A stretch of 47,859 nt of DNA from an uncultured Mucilaginibacter sp. (GCF_937859865.1 NZ_CALMAT010000084.1:1-47859); one strand, 5' to 3'. Positions 7,421 to 16,002 are shown, numbered from the stretch's first letter. Notes: generated from the sequence alone by a model not told the origin. Program-made: numbers and translations.

Positions 7421-9532
7421 CTATAATTTTAGTGTCTTTTCCGATAATTGTTCGGCGCGATAATCCGCAGCTTTCTGTTTAAACAAACGCGATTGCTCGA
7501 TGTAATAAGCGGCAAACTCTTCGCCCGGTTCCTGCTGGTTGATCTGGTAAATCAAATCTTCAAAACTTAAATGCAGTTCGATTTTATTATTCGCCACAAA
7601 GTTCTGGTCGAAATCCGTGATAATGCCAGCCTGCGTGTTGGTTTTGATATTTTCTGAAATCAGCAATGCTTTTGCGGTATGAACAAAAGCCGAATAAGCG
7701 TAATAAATGGCATCGGCAAAATCTTGTGCCTTAAAAGAAGCATCGGCGTTATCCAGTTTTTCTTCGGATTCCAGCAATAAAGTGGCCACCAAATCAATCA
7801 TCACGCCGGCACATTCGCCCACGCCAATTTCGGTTTTGTAGGGCGCATCTTGTTCCCAATCAATAAAATCATCAGGCGTAACGGTTTTGGTATCGCCTAA
7901 AGGGTTGAGCAAATCGTAGAAATAAATTTTGCCCTGGCGGTTGTAATATTGGTTAAAAAGCTCGCCTTCAATAGAATTGGTTTGATAATCAAACAACAAA
8001 TCGCGTAGCACTTGCGGGCCACGTTTGCTTGGCACTTTGATTACTTTATCCGCCGCAACGCCTGCCCCGTTTCCGGTTGGGCCGCCGCCCAAAAGCACTT
8101 GCAAAGCCGGCGCAACCATTTTATCAATCTTCATGCTCGAACCATGGAAACCAATGCTGGCCATCGCATGTTGCGCACAGGAATTGATGCAACCGCTGAT
8201 TTTTATCTTAATATCCGTATTGTAAATCAAATCCGGAAATTCGTTTTTCATCACCTTTTCCAGCTCGCGCGTGATGCCGGTACTGTTGGAAATTCCCAGG
8301 TTACAAGTATCCGTTCCGGGGCAGGAAGTAATATCGGCCATGCTTTCAAAACCGGGTTCGGCCAGGTTCAGTTTGTCCAGTTCTTCAAAAACATAAGGCA
8401 GGTTTTCTTCGCGCACAAACTTCAGCAACATGCCTTGTGTGTTGGTTAAACGGATATCATCTGCCGCTGCTGTTTTTACCAGTTCAATTAACTGGCGTGC
8501 AATTGGTGTTTTGATATCGCCGTTTTGAATGCGTAAACCGATGGCCACAAAGCCAGGTTGTTTTTGAGGAAAAACATTGGTTTTGAGCCATTGCTCATAC
8601 TTTAACGGATCGGTAATTTTAGCACTAAAAATTCCTTGCTCCGGAGCAATTATTTCTTGTCCAATTGTACTGATCTCGTAAGTTTTATTCTTTAAAGCCA
8701 AACGTTCTGCTTCTGCCAAACGGATCAGTTCTTCGGCGCCAATTTCCTGCACCAAGTATTTCATCCGTGCTTTGTGACGTTTGTTGCGTTCGCCGTAACG
8801 ATCGAAAACACGCAACACCGCTTCTGCAAAAGGGATAATTTGGTTAACGGGCATAAAATCGGTAACGGCATCGGCCATGTATGGCTGCGATCCCAAGCCT
8901 CCACCCAAAACCACTTTAAAACCTCTGATTTCTACACCGTTTTCGATTTTTACTTTCGGGATAAAACCCAGATCGTGCATAAATGCAAAAGCAGAATCGT
9001 CTTCGGAAGAAGAAAAAGCGATCTTAAACTTGCGGCCCATTTCCTGACAAATCGGGTTTCGCAAAAAATAAGCAAAAACCGCATGGGCGTAAGGCGAAAC
9101 ATCAAAAGGTTCTTTTGGGTCAATGCCGGCCATTGCCGAAGCGGTTACGTTTCGAACGGTATTGCCGCAAGCTTCGCGCAACGTAATATCGTCTTCTTCC
9201 AGTTCTGCCCACAATTGCGGCGTTCTATCTAAACTTACAAAGTGAATTTGAATATCCTGACGGGTAGTGATATGTAAATTACCAGTTGCATATTCATCCG
9301 AAACATCGCTGATCTTGCTCAATTGCTGCATTGAGACTTTGCCGTAAGGCAATTTGATGCGCACCATTTGCACGCCTTGCTGCCGCTGACCGTAAACGCC
9401 GCGCGCCAAACGCAAGCTGCGAAATTTTTCTTCATCAATCTTTCCCTCACGAAACAAACGGATTTTCTTTTCTAAATCCAGAATGTCTTTCTCAACCACA
9501 GGATTCTCTAACTCAGTTCTGAAACTTTGCAT
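7421..9532 (-). CDS. Siroheme/[4Fe-4S] sulfite (nitrite) reductase with HEPN-like C-terminal extension
   Basis: The 703-residue protein has the two ferredoxin-like half-domains and siroheme domains of the NirA/Sir family. Cluster and siroheme ligands are C404-x5-C410 (SCPGTDTC) and C448-x3-C452 (GCINSC). The N-terminal TTRQDIQIHF and RNVTASAMAG motifs are also present. Sulfate-assimilation neighbours make sulfite reduction to sulfide the likely reaction rather than nitrite reduction. Residues from about 570 onward form a helical tail, with YYAYSAFVHTAKALL as its core, that resembles a HEPN domain and is extra to the usual ~560-residue enzyme. The gene is preceded by a perfect hairpin made of two inverted 12-mers. 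Confidence 0.92.
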   Translation of the reverse strand: MQSFRTELENPVVEKDILDLEKKIRLFREGKIDEEKFRSLRLARGVYGQRQQGVQMVRIKLPYGKVSMQQLSKISDVSDEYATGNLHITTRQDIQIHFVSLDRTPQLWAELEEDDITLREACGNTVRNVTASAMAGIDPKEPFDVSPYAHAVFAYFLRNPICQEMGRKFKIAFSSSEDDSAFAFMHDLGFIPKVKIENGVEIRGFKVVLGGGLGSQPYMADAVTDFMPVNQIIPFAEAVLRVFDRYGERNKRHKARMKYLVQEIGAEELIRLAEAERLALKNKTYEISTIGQEIIAPEQGIFSAKITDPLKYEQWLKTNVFPQKQPGFVAIGLRIQNGDIKTPIARQLIELVKTAAADDIRLTNTQGMLLKFVREENLPYVFEELDKLNLAEPGFESMADITSCPGTDTCNLGISNSTGITRELEKVMKNEFPDLIYNTDIKIKISGCINSCAQHAMASIGFHGSSMKIDKMVAPALQVLLGGGPTGNGAGVAADKVIKVPSKRGPQVLRDLLFDYQTNSIEGELFNQYYNRQGKIYFYDLLNPLGDTKTVTPDDFIDWEQDAPYKTEIGVGECAGVMIDLVATLLLESEEKLDNADASFKAQDFADAIYYAYSAFVHTAKALLISENIKTNTQAGIITDFDQNFVANNKIELHLSFEDLIYQINQQEPGEEFAAYYIEQSRLFKQKAADYRAEQLSEKTLKL

Positions 9533-9578
9533 TATACTCTATAGAATTAATATACAATAGTAAACTATATTTTTTGCT

Positions 9579-9614
9579 GATAAAAGAAGCATTTAAGTAA
9601 ATGCTTCTTTTACC
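9579..9614 (-). terminator. Perfect hairpin from an inverted pair of the 12-mer
   Basis: TAAAAGAAGCATTT at 9581-9594 pairs perfectly with AAATGCTTCTTTTA at 9599-9612 over a 4-nt loop. It lies between the sulfhydrylase stop and the sulfite reductase start. On the minus strand it could end or attenuate transcription between the two genes. The AT-rich 14-bp stem has only a weak T tail, so terminator activity is uncertain. Confidence 0.5.
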
Positions 9615-9627
9615 ACCTAATTTTACC

Positions 9628-10824
9628 TTAGTTTGAGGTTTCCAATTCTTCCATAACAGAAGCTTTCAGCGCCTGCTCGATATCCTGCAAAATATCGTCC
9701 ACATGTTCTAAACCAATCGATAAACGGATGGTTCCCTGTTGAATACCAACTTCGTTGCGTTGTTCTTCTGTTAGTTTAGAATGCGTGCTGGAAGCAGGAT
9801 GCGTGGCAATGGAACGTGTATCACCCAAATTAGCCGAAATTGAAAACAGCCTTAAAGCATCTAAAAATTTAGCTGCCCGTTCCAATCCGCCTTTTGGAAT
9901 AAAAGTAATGATGCCACCGCCTTGTTTCATTTGTTTTTTGGCGATTTCGTACTGCGGATGCGAAGGCAAAAACGGATATTTTACCAGTTCCACTTCCGGA
10001 TTTGCTTCCAAAGCCGTAGCTACTTTTAGCGCGCTTTCGCAGTGACGGTCCATCCGAACAGCTAAGGTTTCCAAGCTTTTACTTAAAATCCAGGAGTTGA
10101 AAGGCGATAATGACGGACCAGAATGCCGTGCAAATCCTTCAATTTCTTTAATCAGTTCGCTTCGGCCTAAAATAATGCCGCCTAAAGCACGGCCTTGTCC
10201 GTCAATAAATTTTGTGGCCGAATGGATGGACAAATCGGTTCCGTATTTAATGGGTTGTTGCAGGTAAGGCGTTGCAAAACAGTTATCTACAACCAATAAC
10301 GTTTGGTGTTTTTTGGCGAAGTTGCCCAGCCATTCCAAATCAATGATATCAATTCCCGGGTTGGAAGGCGTTTCCACAAAAATCATTTTGGTGTTGGGTT
10401 GGATGGCTGCTTCCCATTGCTCCGTTTTGTCGAGATCAGCATACGTATAACTGATGCCCCATTTTGGCAAAATATTGTTAAGCAATTGGTGCGTAGAACC
10501 AAAAACCGAACGACTCGAAAGCACATGGTCGCCTTGTTTTAAAAACGTAGCAAAAGTGGTAAAAATAGCCGCCATGCCTGTTGCCGTTGCCCAACCGTCT
10601 TCGGCACCTTCCAAAACCGCCATTTTGGTGATGAATTCATCCACGTTTGGGTTGGCATAACGGCTGTAAATGTTGCCTTCCTGTTCGCCGGTAAACAGCG
10701 CGCGCATTTCTTCCGCATCGTCAAATTTGTAACTGGAAGTCATGTAAATAGGCACAGAATGCTCTTTGTACTGTGTGCGCTCTAATTGGGTGCGAACGGC
10801 TTGCGTTTCAAAATGCTGACTCAT
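9628..10824 (-). CDS. metZ: O-succinyl/O-acetylhomoserine sulfhydrylase (PLP enzyme)
   Basis: The 398-residue protein belongs to the Cys/Met-metabolism PLP family. K205 in SIHSATKFIDGQGR is the cofactor-binding lysine, D180 in LLVVDNCFATP contacts the pyridine nitrogen, and RYANPNVD near residue 55 is the phosphate-binding element of the neighbouring subunit. The GQGR after the lysine is typical of sulfhydrylases of the MetZ/MetY type. These add sulfide directly to an activated homoserine to give homocysteine, so this gene takes up the sulfide made by the downstream reductase. I cannot tell from sequence whether the succinyl or acetyl ester is used; cystathionine gamma-synthase is the less likely alternative. 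Confidence 0.9.
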   Translation of the reverse strand: MSQHFETQAVRTQLERTQYKEHSVPIYMTSSYKFDDAEEMRALFTGEQEGNIYSRYANPNVDEFITKMAVLEGAEDGWATATGMAAIFTTFATFLKQGDHVLSSRSVFGSTHQLLNNILPKWGISYTYADLDKTEQWEAAIQPNTKMIFVETPSNPGIDIIDLEWLGNFAKKHQTLLVVDNCFATPYLQQPIKYGTDLSIHSATKFIDGQGRALGGIILGRSELIKEIEGFARHSGPSLSPFNSWILSKSLETLAVRMDRHCESALKVATALEANPEVELVKYPFLPSHPQYEIAKKQMKQGGGIITFIPKGGLERAAKFLDALRLFSISANLGDTRSIATHPASSTHSKLTEEQRNEVGIQQGTIRLSIGLEHVDDILQDIEQALKASVMEELETSN

Positions 10825-10829
10825 AGTAT

Positions 10830-11243
10830 TTAGTTGAGCTTGTAAGAAAAGTTGATTTTTGCGGTTTTACTGAGGATTAAAGCGACGGAACAATATTTTT
10901 CGAAAGTGAGTTCCAAAGCGCGCTGTATTTTTGCTTCGTTTACCGCACCAAAAACATGAAATTCGATATCAATGGTTTCAAACAAAGACGGTTCCTTACC
11001 TTCAAAACGATGCCCGTTAATGCTGATTTTTAAATCTTCAATCGGTTCTTTTTGCTTTTTTAGGATAGAAATCATATCAATTGCACTGCATCCGCCTAAA
11101 CCTGCTAATACTGTTTCCATCGGGCGAAATCCTTGGTTTTCTCCGCCAATTGCCGGATTTGCATCCATGTTTAATGTGTTGCCTTGCGCATTTACAGCTT
11201 CAAAATGATAAGCTTGATTTTTTCTGCTGAGGTTGATTTGCAT
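10830..11243 (-). CDS. OsmC/Ohr-family protein
   Basis: The 137-residue protein carries the two OsmC-family cysteines, in LAGLGGCSAIDM and EKYCSVALIL, plus the usual GGENQGFRPMETVL core. Members reduce organic hydroperoxides or related thiol-reactive compounds through this cysteine pair; the YhfA-like branch has no firm substrate. It lies five bases before the sulfhydrylase start on the minus strand and is almost certainly co-transcribed with it. That suggests a role in thiol or persulfide handling during sulfur assimilation, which is inference from position. Confidence 0.88.
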   Translation of the reverse strand: MQINLSRKNQAYHFEAVNAQGNTLNMDANPAIGGENQGFRPMETVLAGLGGCSAIDMISILKKQKEPIEDLKISINGHRFEGKEPSLFETIDIEFHVFGAVNEAKIQRALELTFEKYCSVALILSKTAKINFSYKLN

Positions 11244-11296
11244 TTCTGTTATAAGTTTTGAGTTGCAGGTTGTGGGTTTTTGCTGTTTCGTCGCTT

Positions 11297-11349
11297 TGTC
11301 ATTTCGATCCGAAGGGAGAAATCTTTTCTAATTTCTGATGCTTCTTTTA
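11297..11349. repeat. Single arm of a dispersed repeat followed by a 12-mer
   Basis: TGTCATTTCG with CCGAAGGGAGAAATCTTTT at 11297-11327 matches the left arm of the inverted-repeat element at 45732-45846. A forward 12-mer follows about 10 nt later in both places. Confidence 0.6.
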
Positions 11350-11431
11350 CCACCTAAAAATCAGGCTTGAAGAAAACCCCTCCTATCATCAAAATAACAA
11401 AGTGCCGCCTTTCTAACGTCGTCTGCAAATC

Positions 11432-11461
11432 GCTAATTGCTGACAGCTAATTGCTGACAGC
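11432..11461. repeat. Two tandem 14-bp units
   Basis: GCTAATTGCTGACA is repeated twice head to tail in the gap between cysN and the OsmC gene. No function is evident. Confidence 0.8.
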
Positions 11462-11464
11462 TTC

Positions 11465-12712
11465 CTACACAATTATCCCCGCCGCTACCGTATTTTTAGT
11501 CTGTTCGTTAATTAAAATAAAAGAACCGTTGGCCTGATTTTGTTCGTAAGCATCAAAAAAAAGCGGTTGCGCAGTTTTGATTTTCACACGAGCAATATCG
11601 TTTAATTTGATGGTTTTGGTTTCCGTATCTTTCTTTAAAGTGCTGGTATGCACGATATAATCCACTTCCCGCACCATCGCTTTTATCAAATTATGGCTGT
11701 GTTCGATCAGATATTTTCCACCCTGAACCAAAAGCTGCGTGTCCATCCAACAAATATCGGCCGTAATTTCTTTATCAATTTGCGGTTGGTTTGCTGTTTT
11801 TACCAGCATATTTCCGCGGGTGATGTCCACTTCATCTTCCAGCAATAACGTAACGCAGGAATTCGTTTCGGCAATTTCTAAATCGCCATCAAACGTAACT
11901 ACTTGTTTAACTTTCGATTTTTGTTGTGAAGGCAGCACCGTAACTTCCTCGCCTACCGAAAACGCACCGCTGATCACCTGGCCGGCATAACCGCGGTAAT
12001 CATGAAACTCTTCGGAATGCGGACGGATTACATATTGAACAGGGAAACGTGCATCTTTCTTGTTTACATAACTGTTTACATCCACATTTTCCAAGTAATG
12101 CAGCAACGATTTCCCTTTGTACCAGGGCATATTTTCGGATTCATTTACCACATTATCGCCTTTCAAGGAAGAGATTGGGATGAACGTAATGTTTTGTTTG
12201 AAGTTAGGGAAACCTTGTGTAAACTGCAGAAATGCTTCTTTTATCGCATTAAATTTTGCCTGCTGATAATCCACCAAATCCATTTTATTTATAGCAACCA
12301 CAATCTCCGGAATCTGCAATAAGTTAGCGATAAAAAAATGGCGTTGTGTTTGCTCGATCACACCTTTTCGGGCATCAATCAAAATAATAGAAAGCCTGGA
12401 ATTGGATGCGCCGGTAACCATATTGCGCGTATATTCGACGTGGCCGGGCGTATCGGCAATGATAAATTTGCGGTTTGCTGTGGCAAAATAAATATGCGCC
12501 ACATCAATGGTGATGCCTTGCTCGCGTTCGGCACTTAAACCGTCTGTTAGCAGCGACAAATCTAAATAATCGAAGCCTTTGCGTTTGCTGGCTGCTTCTA
12601 CCGCTTCTAATTGGTCTTCGGTCAGCGAGCCGGTATCGTACAACAACCTGCCAATGAGTGTACTTTTGCCATCGTCCACACTGCCGGCGGTTGAAAATTT
12701 TAAAAGTTTCAT
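11465..12712 (-). CDS. cysN: Sulfate adenylyltransferase subunit 1 (GTPase CysN)
   Basis: The 415-residue translation-factor-like GTPase has a P-loop at 10-18 (GSVDDGKST), DTPGH at 87-91 and NKMD at 142-145, followed by two EF-Tu-like beta-barrel domains. With CysD it makes adenosine 5'-phosphosulfate (APS) from sulfate and ATP, driven by GTP hydrolysis. There is no fused APS kinase, which agrees with the neighbouring APS-type CysH using APS directly. Its usual partner cysD lies 1.36 kb upstream, separated by an AT-rich two-gene insertion, which is unusual for this obligate pair. A 12-mer lies in frame at 12232 (reading IKEAF). Confidence 0.95.
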   Translation of the reverse strand: MKLLKFSTAGSVDDGKSTLIGRLLYDTGSLTEDQLEAVEAASKRKGFDYLDLSLLTDGLSAEREQGITIDVAHIYFATANRKFIIADTPGHVEYTRNMVTGASNSRLSIILIDARKGVIEQTQRHFFIANLLQIPEIVVAINKMDLVDYQQAKFNAIKEAFLQFTQGFPNFKQNITFIPISSLKGDNVVNESENMPWYKGKSLLHYLENVDVNSYVNKKDARFPVQYVIRPHSEEFHDYRGYAGQVISGAFSVGEEVTVLPSQQKSKVKQVVTFDGDLEIAETNSCVTLLLEDEVDITRGNMLVKTANQPQIDKEITADICWMDTQLLVQGGKYLIEHSHNLIKAMVREVDYIVHTSTLKKDTETKTIKLNDIARVKIKTAQPLFFDAYEQNQANGSFILINEQTKNTVAAGIIV

Positions 12713-12726
12713 GTTAATTTTTTGGT

Positions 12727-12763
12727 GATAAAAACAGTATGGTGTTTTGATACTGTTTTTATC
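12727..12763. repeat. Inverted pair of the sister 12-mer forming a 14-bp hairpin
   Basis: GATAAAAACAGTAT at 12727-12740 pairs perfectly with ATACTGTTTTTATC at 12750-12763 over a 9-nt loop. It sits just upstream of the cysN start, at the edge of the inserted segment, and could act as a terminator for the inserted genes. Confidence 0.8.
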
Positions 12764-12852
12764 GATGTTTTTTTATGCTGAGAAGGTCATCCCCCTAACC
12801 TCCTTCAAAGTGGGAAGCATGGCGCGGACCTTTCTACCGTTTACCGTTTTTC

Positions 12853-12977
12853 GGCTTGGCGATGTGGCGGATTTTTAGCACAAAAGCTCAATATAATTAC
12901 TGCTGTTGAACCTTGCACAAATGTTTCAGAGAAGCACTTCAGCCGCCATATTGCCAAACCGATGTTAGCAGAAGTTT
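12853..12977 (-). repeat. Imperfect long hairpin, attC-like recombination site candidate
   Basis: CGGCTTGGCGATGTGGCGG (12853-12871) and CCGCCATATTGCCAAACCG (12942-12960) are 19-bp imperfect inverted arms with four mismatches, around a ~70-nt middle. On the minus strand the outer arm is preceded by GAAACTTCTGCTAAC, and the far side of the two-gene insert begins GTTAGCAGAAATTTC (14037-14023). A ~108-nt imperfect hairpin at the 3' end of a promoterless gene unit, with GTTAGC-type edges, recalls integron attC sites. The edges do not match the classical GTTRRRY core exactly, so this is tentative. Confidence 0.4.
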
Positions 12978-12979
12978 CT

Positions 12980-13726
12980 TTATTTTCCATATTTCATAAT
13001 TCCCATGATTACTCCAGCAAGCATTGACAAAAACATATATGAAAATACAACACCCAAACTTCTAATAATCAAAGATTTTTTTGAATAGCCATAAATCGAA
13101 AAAAACTGTCTATAAAACCAAAAAGCATAAACTATTGTGAGAAGACTGATAAAACTATAAATTATAGTCAACACTTTGATATTAGTATAGAATATTGTTA
13201 CTATCAAAAATAGTAGTCCAAATAATGATTCTGCAACAATTTTATATGAATTCAGAACAAAATGCTCGGTTATATTTAATCTTGATTTTCTAAACCAAAT
13301 AAAACTAAAAATTGAGTAAAAAGGAATAGTTATAAGCAGTATTGTTTTAGGATTTTTCTTTGTGAATTCTTGCAATTCATTCATTGCCCCTTTACTACTT
13401 TCGGGCATTAAATCTAACAATTTAACTTGTGCATACTCACTTAAAAAATGTGAAATCCCAAGAATTAGAAGCAACAAAGTAACAAAACTGAAATAGCTAA
13501 CTCTCTTTCCATTAATAAATTCTCTAATACTATGACCTGGGCTAGTAAACAATTCTTTAATTGTAAAAACAATTCCATTGTCAATGTGCCATATTCCGTG
13601 AATTAAGTCGTGTTCAACAAAATGTTTTAATGAATATCTATGTACAGTTGATTTTTGTCCGCAGTTAGGGCAAAATTTGTCTGTAATTGGATTTGTACAG
13701 TTTAGACAATTTTCAGTTGTTACCAT
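12980..13726 (-). CDS. DUF3667 membrane protein with N-terminal zinc ribbon
   Basis: The 248-residue protein starts with a zinc ribbon (CLNC at residues 7-10 and CPNC near 19-22). The DUF3667 hallmark HFVEHDLIHGIWHIDNGI then leads to a membrane domain with about four or five hydrophobic segments. The function of the family is unknown; it is common in Bacteroidota. The gene is strikingly AT-rich compared with the cys genes on both sides and overlaps the preceding 85-codon ORF by seven bases. Both belong to the insert separating cysD from cysN and look like transferred cargo. Confidence 0.8.
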   Translation of the reverse strand: MVTTENCLNCTNPITDKFCPNCGQKSTVHRYSLKHFVEHDLIHGIWHIDNGIVFTIKELFTSPGHSIREFINGKRVSYFSFVTLLLLILGISHFLSEYAQVKLLDLMPESSKGAMNELQEFTKKNPKTILLITIPFYSIFSFIWFRKSRLNITEHFVLNSYKIVAESLFGLLFLIVTIFYTNIKVLTIIYSFISLLTIVYAFWFYRQFFSIYGYSKKSLIIRSLGVVFSYMFLSMLAGVIMGIMKYGK

Positions 13727-13977
13727 TTTAAATTACGTTCTTTAAATAAATTTTGTAATTCTTTTACTTTTTTGTTTTTTGGGTCGTTAACCATCTTGTA
13801 AATAAAATATAAAGGAATTAATGTTAACATTCCCCAACTGTTTTTAACAAAACTGAAAACTATAACTCCTGCTAAAAACCCAATTAACAAGGCGTTTGTA
13901 ATAGAAAAAGATTTCATTTTTTTTGCTTCGTCCAGCAATTCTTGGTCTGTCATTTGGGTGTATTCCTTTTGCTCCAT
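13720..13977 (-). CDS. Small two-helix membrane protein, function unknown
   Basis: The 85-residue product has a polar N-terminus (TDQELLDEAKKMKSF), then two adjacent hydrophobic segments (ALLIGFLAGVIVF and MLTLIPLYFIYKM) and a basic tail. I do not recognise a family. It overlaps the DUF3667 gene by seven bases and shares its AT-rich composition, so the two are probably translated together and moved together. Confidence 0.65.
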   Translation of the reverse strand: MEQKEYTQMTDQELLDEAKKMKSFSITNALLIGFLAGVIVFSFVKNSWGMLTLIPLYFIYKMVNDPKNKKVKELQNLFKERNLKW

Positions 13978-14072
13978 TTGTTCGAAAATAATTGTTTGTC
14001 TATTTTGTGGTATTGGCTGTCTGAAATTTCTGCTAACTTTCGCCTTTCATCCCTTCATCTTTTAACCTTTCC

Positions 14073-14966
14073 CTAAAAATATCCTGCCAGCTTCCGTTTT
14101 TCCATTGCCGCTTCTGATCTTTTATCATCCATCCGCGCGCCACGTTCAGAAATACGGGAAGATTTGATTTCAGAAATAATATCGTCCAAAGTTCCGGCGG
14201 TGGAAGAAACGGCAGCGGTACAAGTCATATCGCCAACGGTGCGGAAACGTACATCTTGTGTCGAAATTTCTTCGCCATCCATATTCAAAAATTCAGAATA
14301 TGGGAAAATCTGGCCATCACGAATTAAAACTTCGCGTTGATGCGTAAAATAAATGCTTGGCAGATTCAGTTTTTCCTGTTTGATGTAATTCCAAACATCC
14401 AGTTCCGTCCAGTTGCTGATTGGAAAACAACGCACATTTTCGCCATAATTGATCATGCCGTTTAAATGTCCCCACAATTCCGGCCGCTGGCGTTTCGGTT
14501 CCCAGGAACCAAACTCATCACGGACAGAGAAAATACGTTCTTTCGCACGTGCTTTTTCTTCATCACGGCGTGCACCGCCGATGCAGGCATCAAACTTAAA
14601 TTCTTCAATCGTATCCAAAAGCGTTACCGTTTGCAGGCTGTTTCTGCTGGCATATTTTCCGGTTTCTTCGGTTGCTTTTTTCTGGTTGATGCTGTCCTGA
14701 ACGTAACGAACGATCAGTTGTGCACCAATTTTTCCGACCAATTGATCACGGAAAGTGAGCGTTTCCGGAAAGTTATGGCCGGTATCAATATGTACTAAAG
14801 GAAACGGAAATTTGGCCGGATAAAAAGCTTTACGCGCCAGATGAACCAGCGTGATCGAATCTTTTCCGCCCGAAAAAAGCAAAGCCGGCCGCTCAAATTG
14901 CGCAGCCACTTCGCGCATAATATAAATGGATTCTTCTTCCAGTTCTTTTAAATGATTGGAACTCAT
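14073..14966 (-). CDS. cysD: Sulfate adenylyltransferase subunit 2 (CysD)
   Basis: The PP-loop ATP pyrophosphatase has LFSGGKDSITLVHLA near the start, then the CysD-type HIDTGHNFPET, GGARRDEEKARAKERIFS and the C-terminal RISERGARMDDK. It catalyses the adenylyl-transfer half of APS synthesis with CysN. I take the ATG at 14966-14964 (MSSNHLKEL), which overlaps the cysH stop as ATGA, giving 297 residues. The longer frame from 15038 adds 24 residues that lie inside cysH and do not look like CysD. The gene ends 96 bp before the AT-rich insert. Confidence 0.95.
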   Translation of the reverse strand: MSSNHLKELEEESIYIMREVAAQFERPALLFSGGKDSITLVHLARKAFYPAKFPFPLVHIDTGHNFPETLTFRDQLVGKIGAQLIVRYVQDSINQKKATEETGKYASRNSLQTVTLLDTIEEFKFDACIGGARRDEEKARAKERIFSVRDEFGSWEPKRQRPELWGHLNGMINYGENVRCFPISNWTELDVWNYIKQEKLNLPSIYFTHQREVLIRDGQIFPYSEFLNMDGEEISTQDVRFRTVGDMTCTAAVSSTAGTLDDIISEIKSSRISERGARMDDKRSEAAMEKRKLAGYF

Positions 14967-15718
14967 GAATGTAAGTCGTTTTGTGTTAATTCTGGGTCGG
15001 TAATATCTGCTAATACTTTGGTTTGATGCAATCCGCATTCTTTTTTAGAATTTTCCCACCACCAGCGTCCGGCGCGCGGATCTTCTCCAAATTGAATCGC
15101 GCGGGTGCAAGGCGCGCAACCGATACTTAAGAAACCCTGATCGTGTAATTTATTATAAGGTGTATGGTTTTGATGAACAAAATCGGCAACGTCCTGGTCG
15201 CTCCAATACAACAGCGGATTGAATTTGATGGTTTGAAAAGCTTCGTCCCACTCAAACAGTTTAAAATTCTGCCGATTGGCCGACTGCGCCGCACGAACGC
15301 CGGTAACCCAAACCGCTGCACCTTTTAATGCTCTTTTTAACGGCTCAATTTTGCGGATGCGGCAACATTCTTTTCGGTTATCCACAGATAAATACATGCT
15401 ATTGATGCCTTTTTCCTGTACAAAATTTTGGATTTCTTCGGCATCGGGATAAAAAGGGTCAATTTGCAGATCAAAAGCATTTGCCGTTGAAGACCAAACT
15501 TCGTAGGTTTCGTTAAAAAGCCGGCCAGTATCCAGCGTAAAAACTTTCATCGGAATTTTATTTTTTCCAATGACATATGTAATTACCTGGTCTTCCATTC
15601 CGAAAGAAGTTGAAAAAGAAACCTGCCCCGGAAAGCGCACTGCCACTAATTGCAATGCTTCTTTTAGCGGTATATTTTCAAATTCTTTTTCCAGTGCTGT
15701 CAATTGGGCTGCTTCCAT
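14963..15718 (-). CDS. cysH: Assimilatory APS reductase (CysH family)
   Basis: The 251-residue thioredoxin-dependent reductase has SFGMEDQV and TLDTGRLFNETY nucleotide-binding elements. Four cluster cysteines are visible as C118-C119 (KECCRIRK) and C201-x2-C204 (GCAPCTR), and the catalytic cysteine is C228 in KKECGLH. The CC..CxxC set marks the [4Fe-4S] APS-reducing type rather than the PAPS-reducing type, matching the lack of an APS kinase here. It is the first structural gene of the leftward operon, behind a SAM riboswitch and a leader ORF, and overlaps cysD by four bases. A 12-mer lies in frame at 15655 (reading LKEAL). Confidence 0.95.
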   Translation of the reverse strand: MEAAQLTALEKEFENIPLKEALQLVAVRFPGQVSFSTSFGMEDQVITYVIGKNKIPMKVFTLDTGRLFNETYEVWSSTANAFDLQIDPFYPDAEEIQNFVQEKGINSMYLSVDNRKECCRIRKIEPLKRALKGAAVWVTGVRAAQSANRQNFKLFEWDEAFQTIKFNPLLYWSDQDVADFVHQNHTPYNKLHDQGFLSIGCAPCTRAIQFGEDPRAGRWWWENSKKECGLHQTKVLADITDPELTQNDLHS

Positions 15719-15814
15719 TATGTCTATCGGTTTTGTAGGTTGTTTATTTTATTCAATCTCTGGATTATCATTTTAGTTTGTCTCAGCAAAAATTACTAAA
15801 ATGAATATGACAAC

Positions 15815-15865
15815 TCAAGCTTGAATAAACAGCCGTAAAATAAGTAGTAAAAATATTTTTTTCAT
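15815..15865 (-). CDS. 16-residue leader ORF between riboswitch and cysH
   Basis: ATG at 15865 starts the peptide MKKIFLLLILRLFIQA, which ends at TGA 15817-15815. The ATG lies only six bases after the 3' strand of the riboswitch P1 helix, and the ORF ends 96 bp before cysH. Position suggests that folding of the riboswitch controls translation of this ORF, which in turn could affect cysH; that is inference. The peptide is basic then hydrophobic, with no cysteine and only the start methionine. It may be a chance ORF, but its location is telling. Confidence 0.45.
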   Translation of the reverse strand: MKKIFLLLILRLFIQA

Positions 15866-15871
15866 CTTTAA

Positions 15872-15976
15872 TTTATAGTTCTCCTTGCGGAGCAGGATTT
15901 GGCACCTTGCCTCAAAAATTGGAAGCGGGTTGCCAGAGGGTTACGGAGCCTGATCTCTCACCTCTTCTGTATAAAC
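15872..15976 (-). promoter_or_regulatory. SAM riboswitch (S-box class) upstream of cysH
   Basis: On the minus strand the sequence shows the S-box core in order: AGAGGTGAGAGAT, CAGGCTCCGTAACCCTCTG, GGCAACCC, then AAGGTGCCAAATCCTGCTCC. A closing P1 is suggested by TTTATA near 15975-15970 pairing with TATAAA at 15877-15872. S-boxes bind S-adenosylmethionine and repress sulfur and methionine genes when it is plentiful, which fits the downstream sulfate-reduction operon. No clear Rho-independent terminator follows, so control of translation start is more likely than transcription attenuation. Confidence 0.9.
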
Positions 15977-16002
15977 CAAACTTTTCATCGTGTGGAGTGG
16001 TG

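Noticed and set aside
13978-14072. Duplicate of the cysD 3' end at the cassette border
   Set aside because: I looked for the prfC/nfu pattern here and found no second copy of the cysD end or cysN start, so this insertion seems to have a different mechanism.
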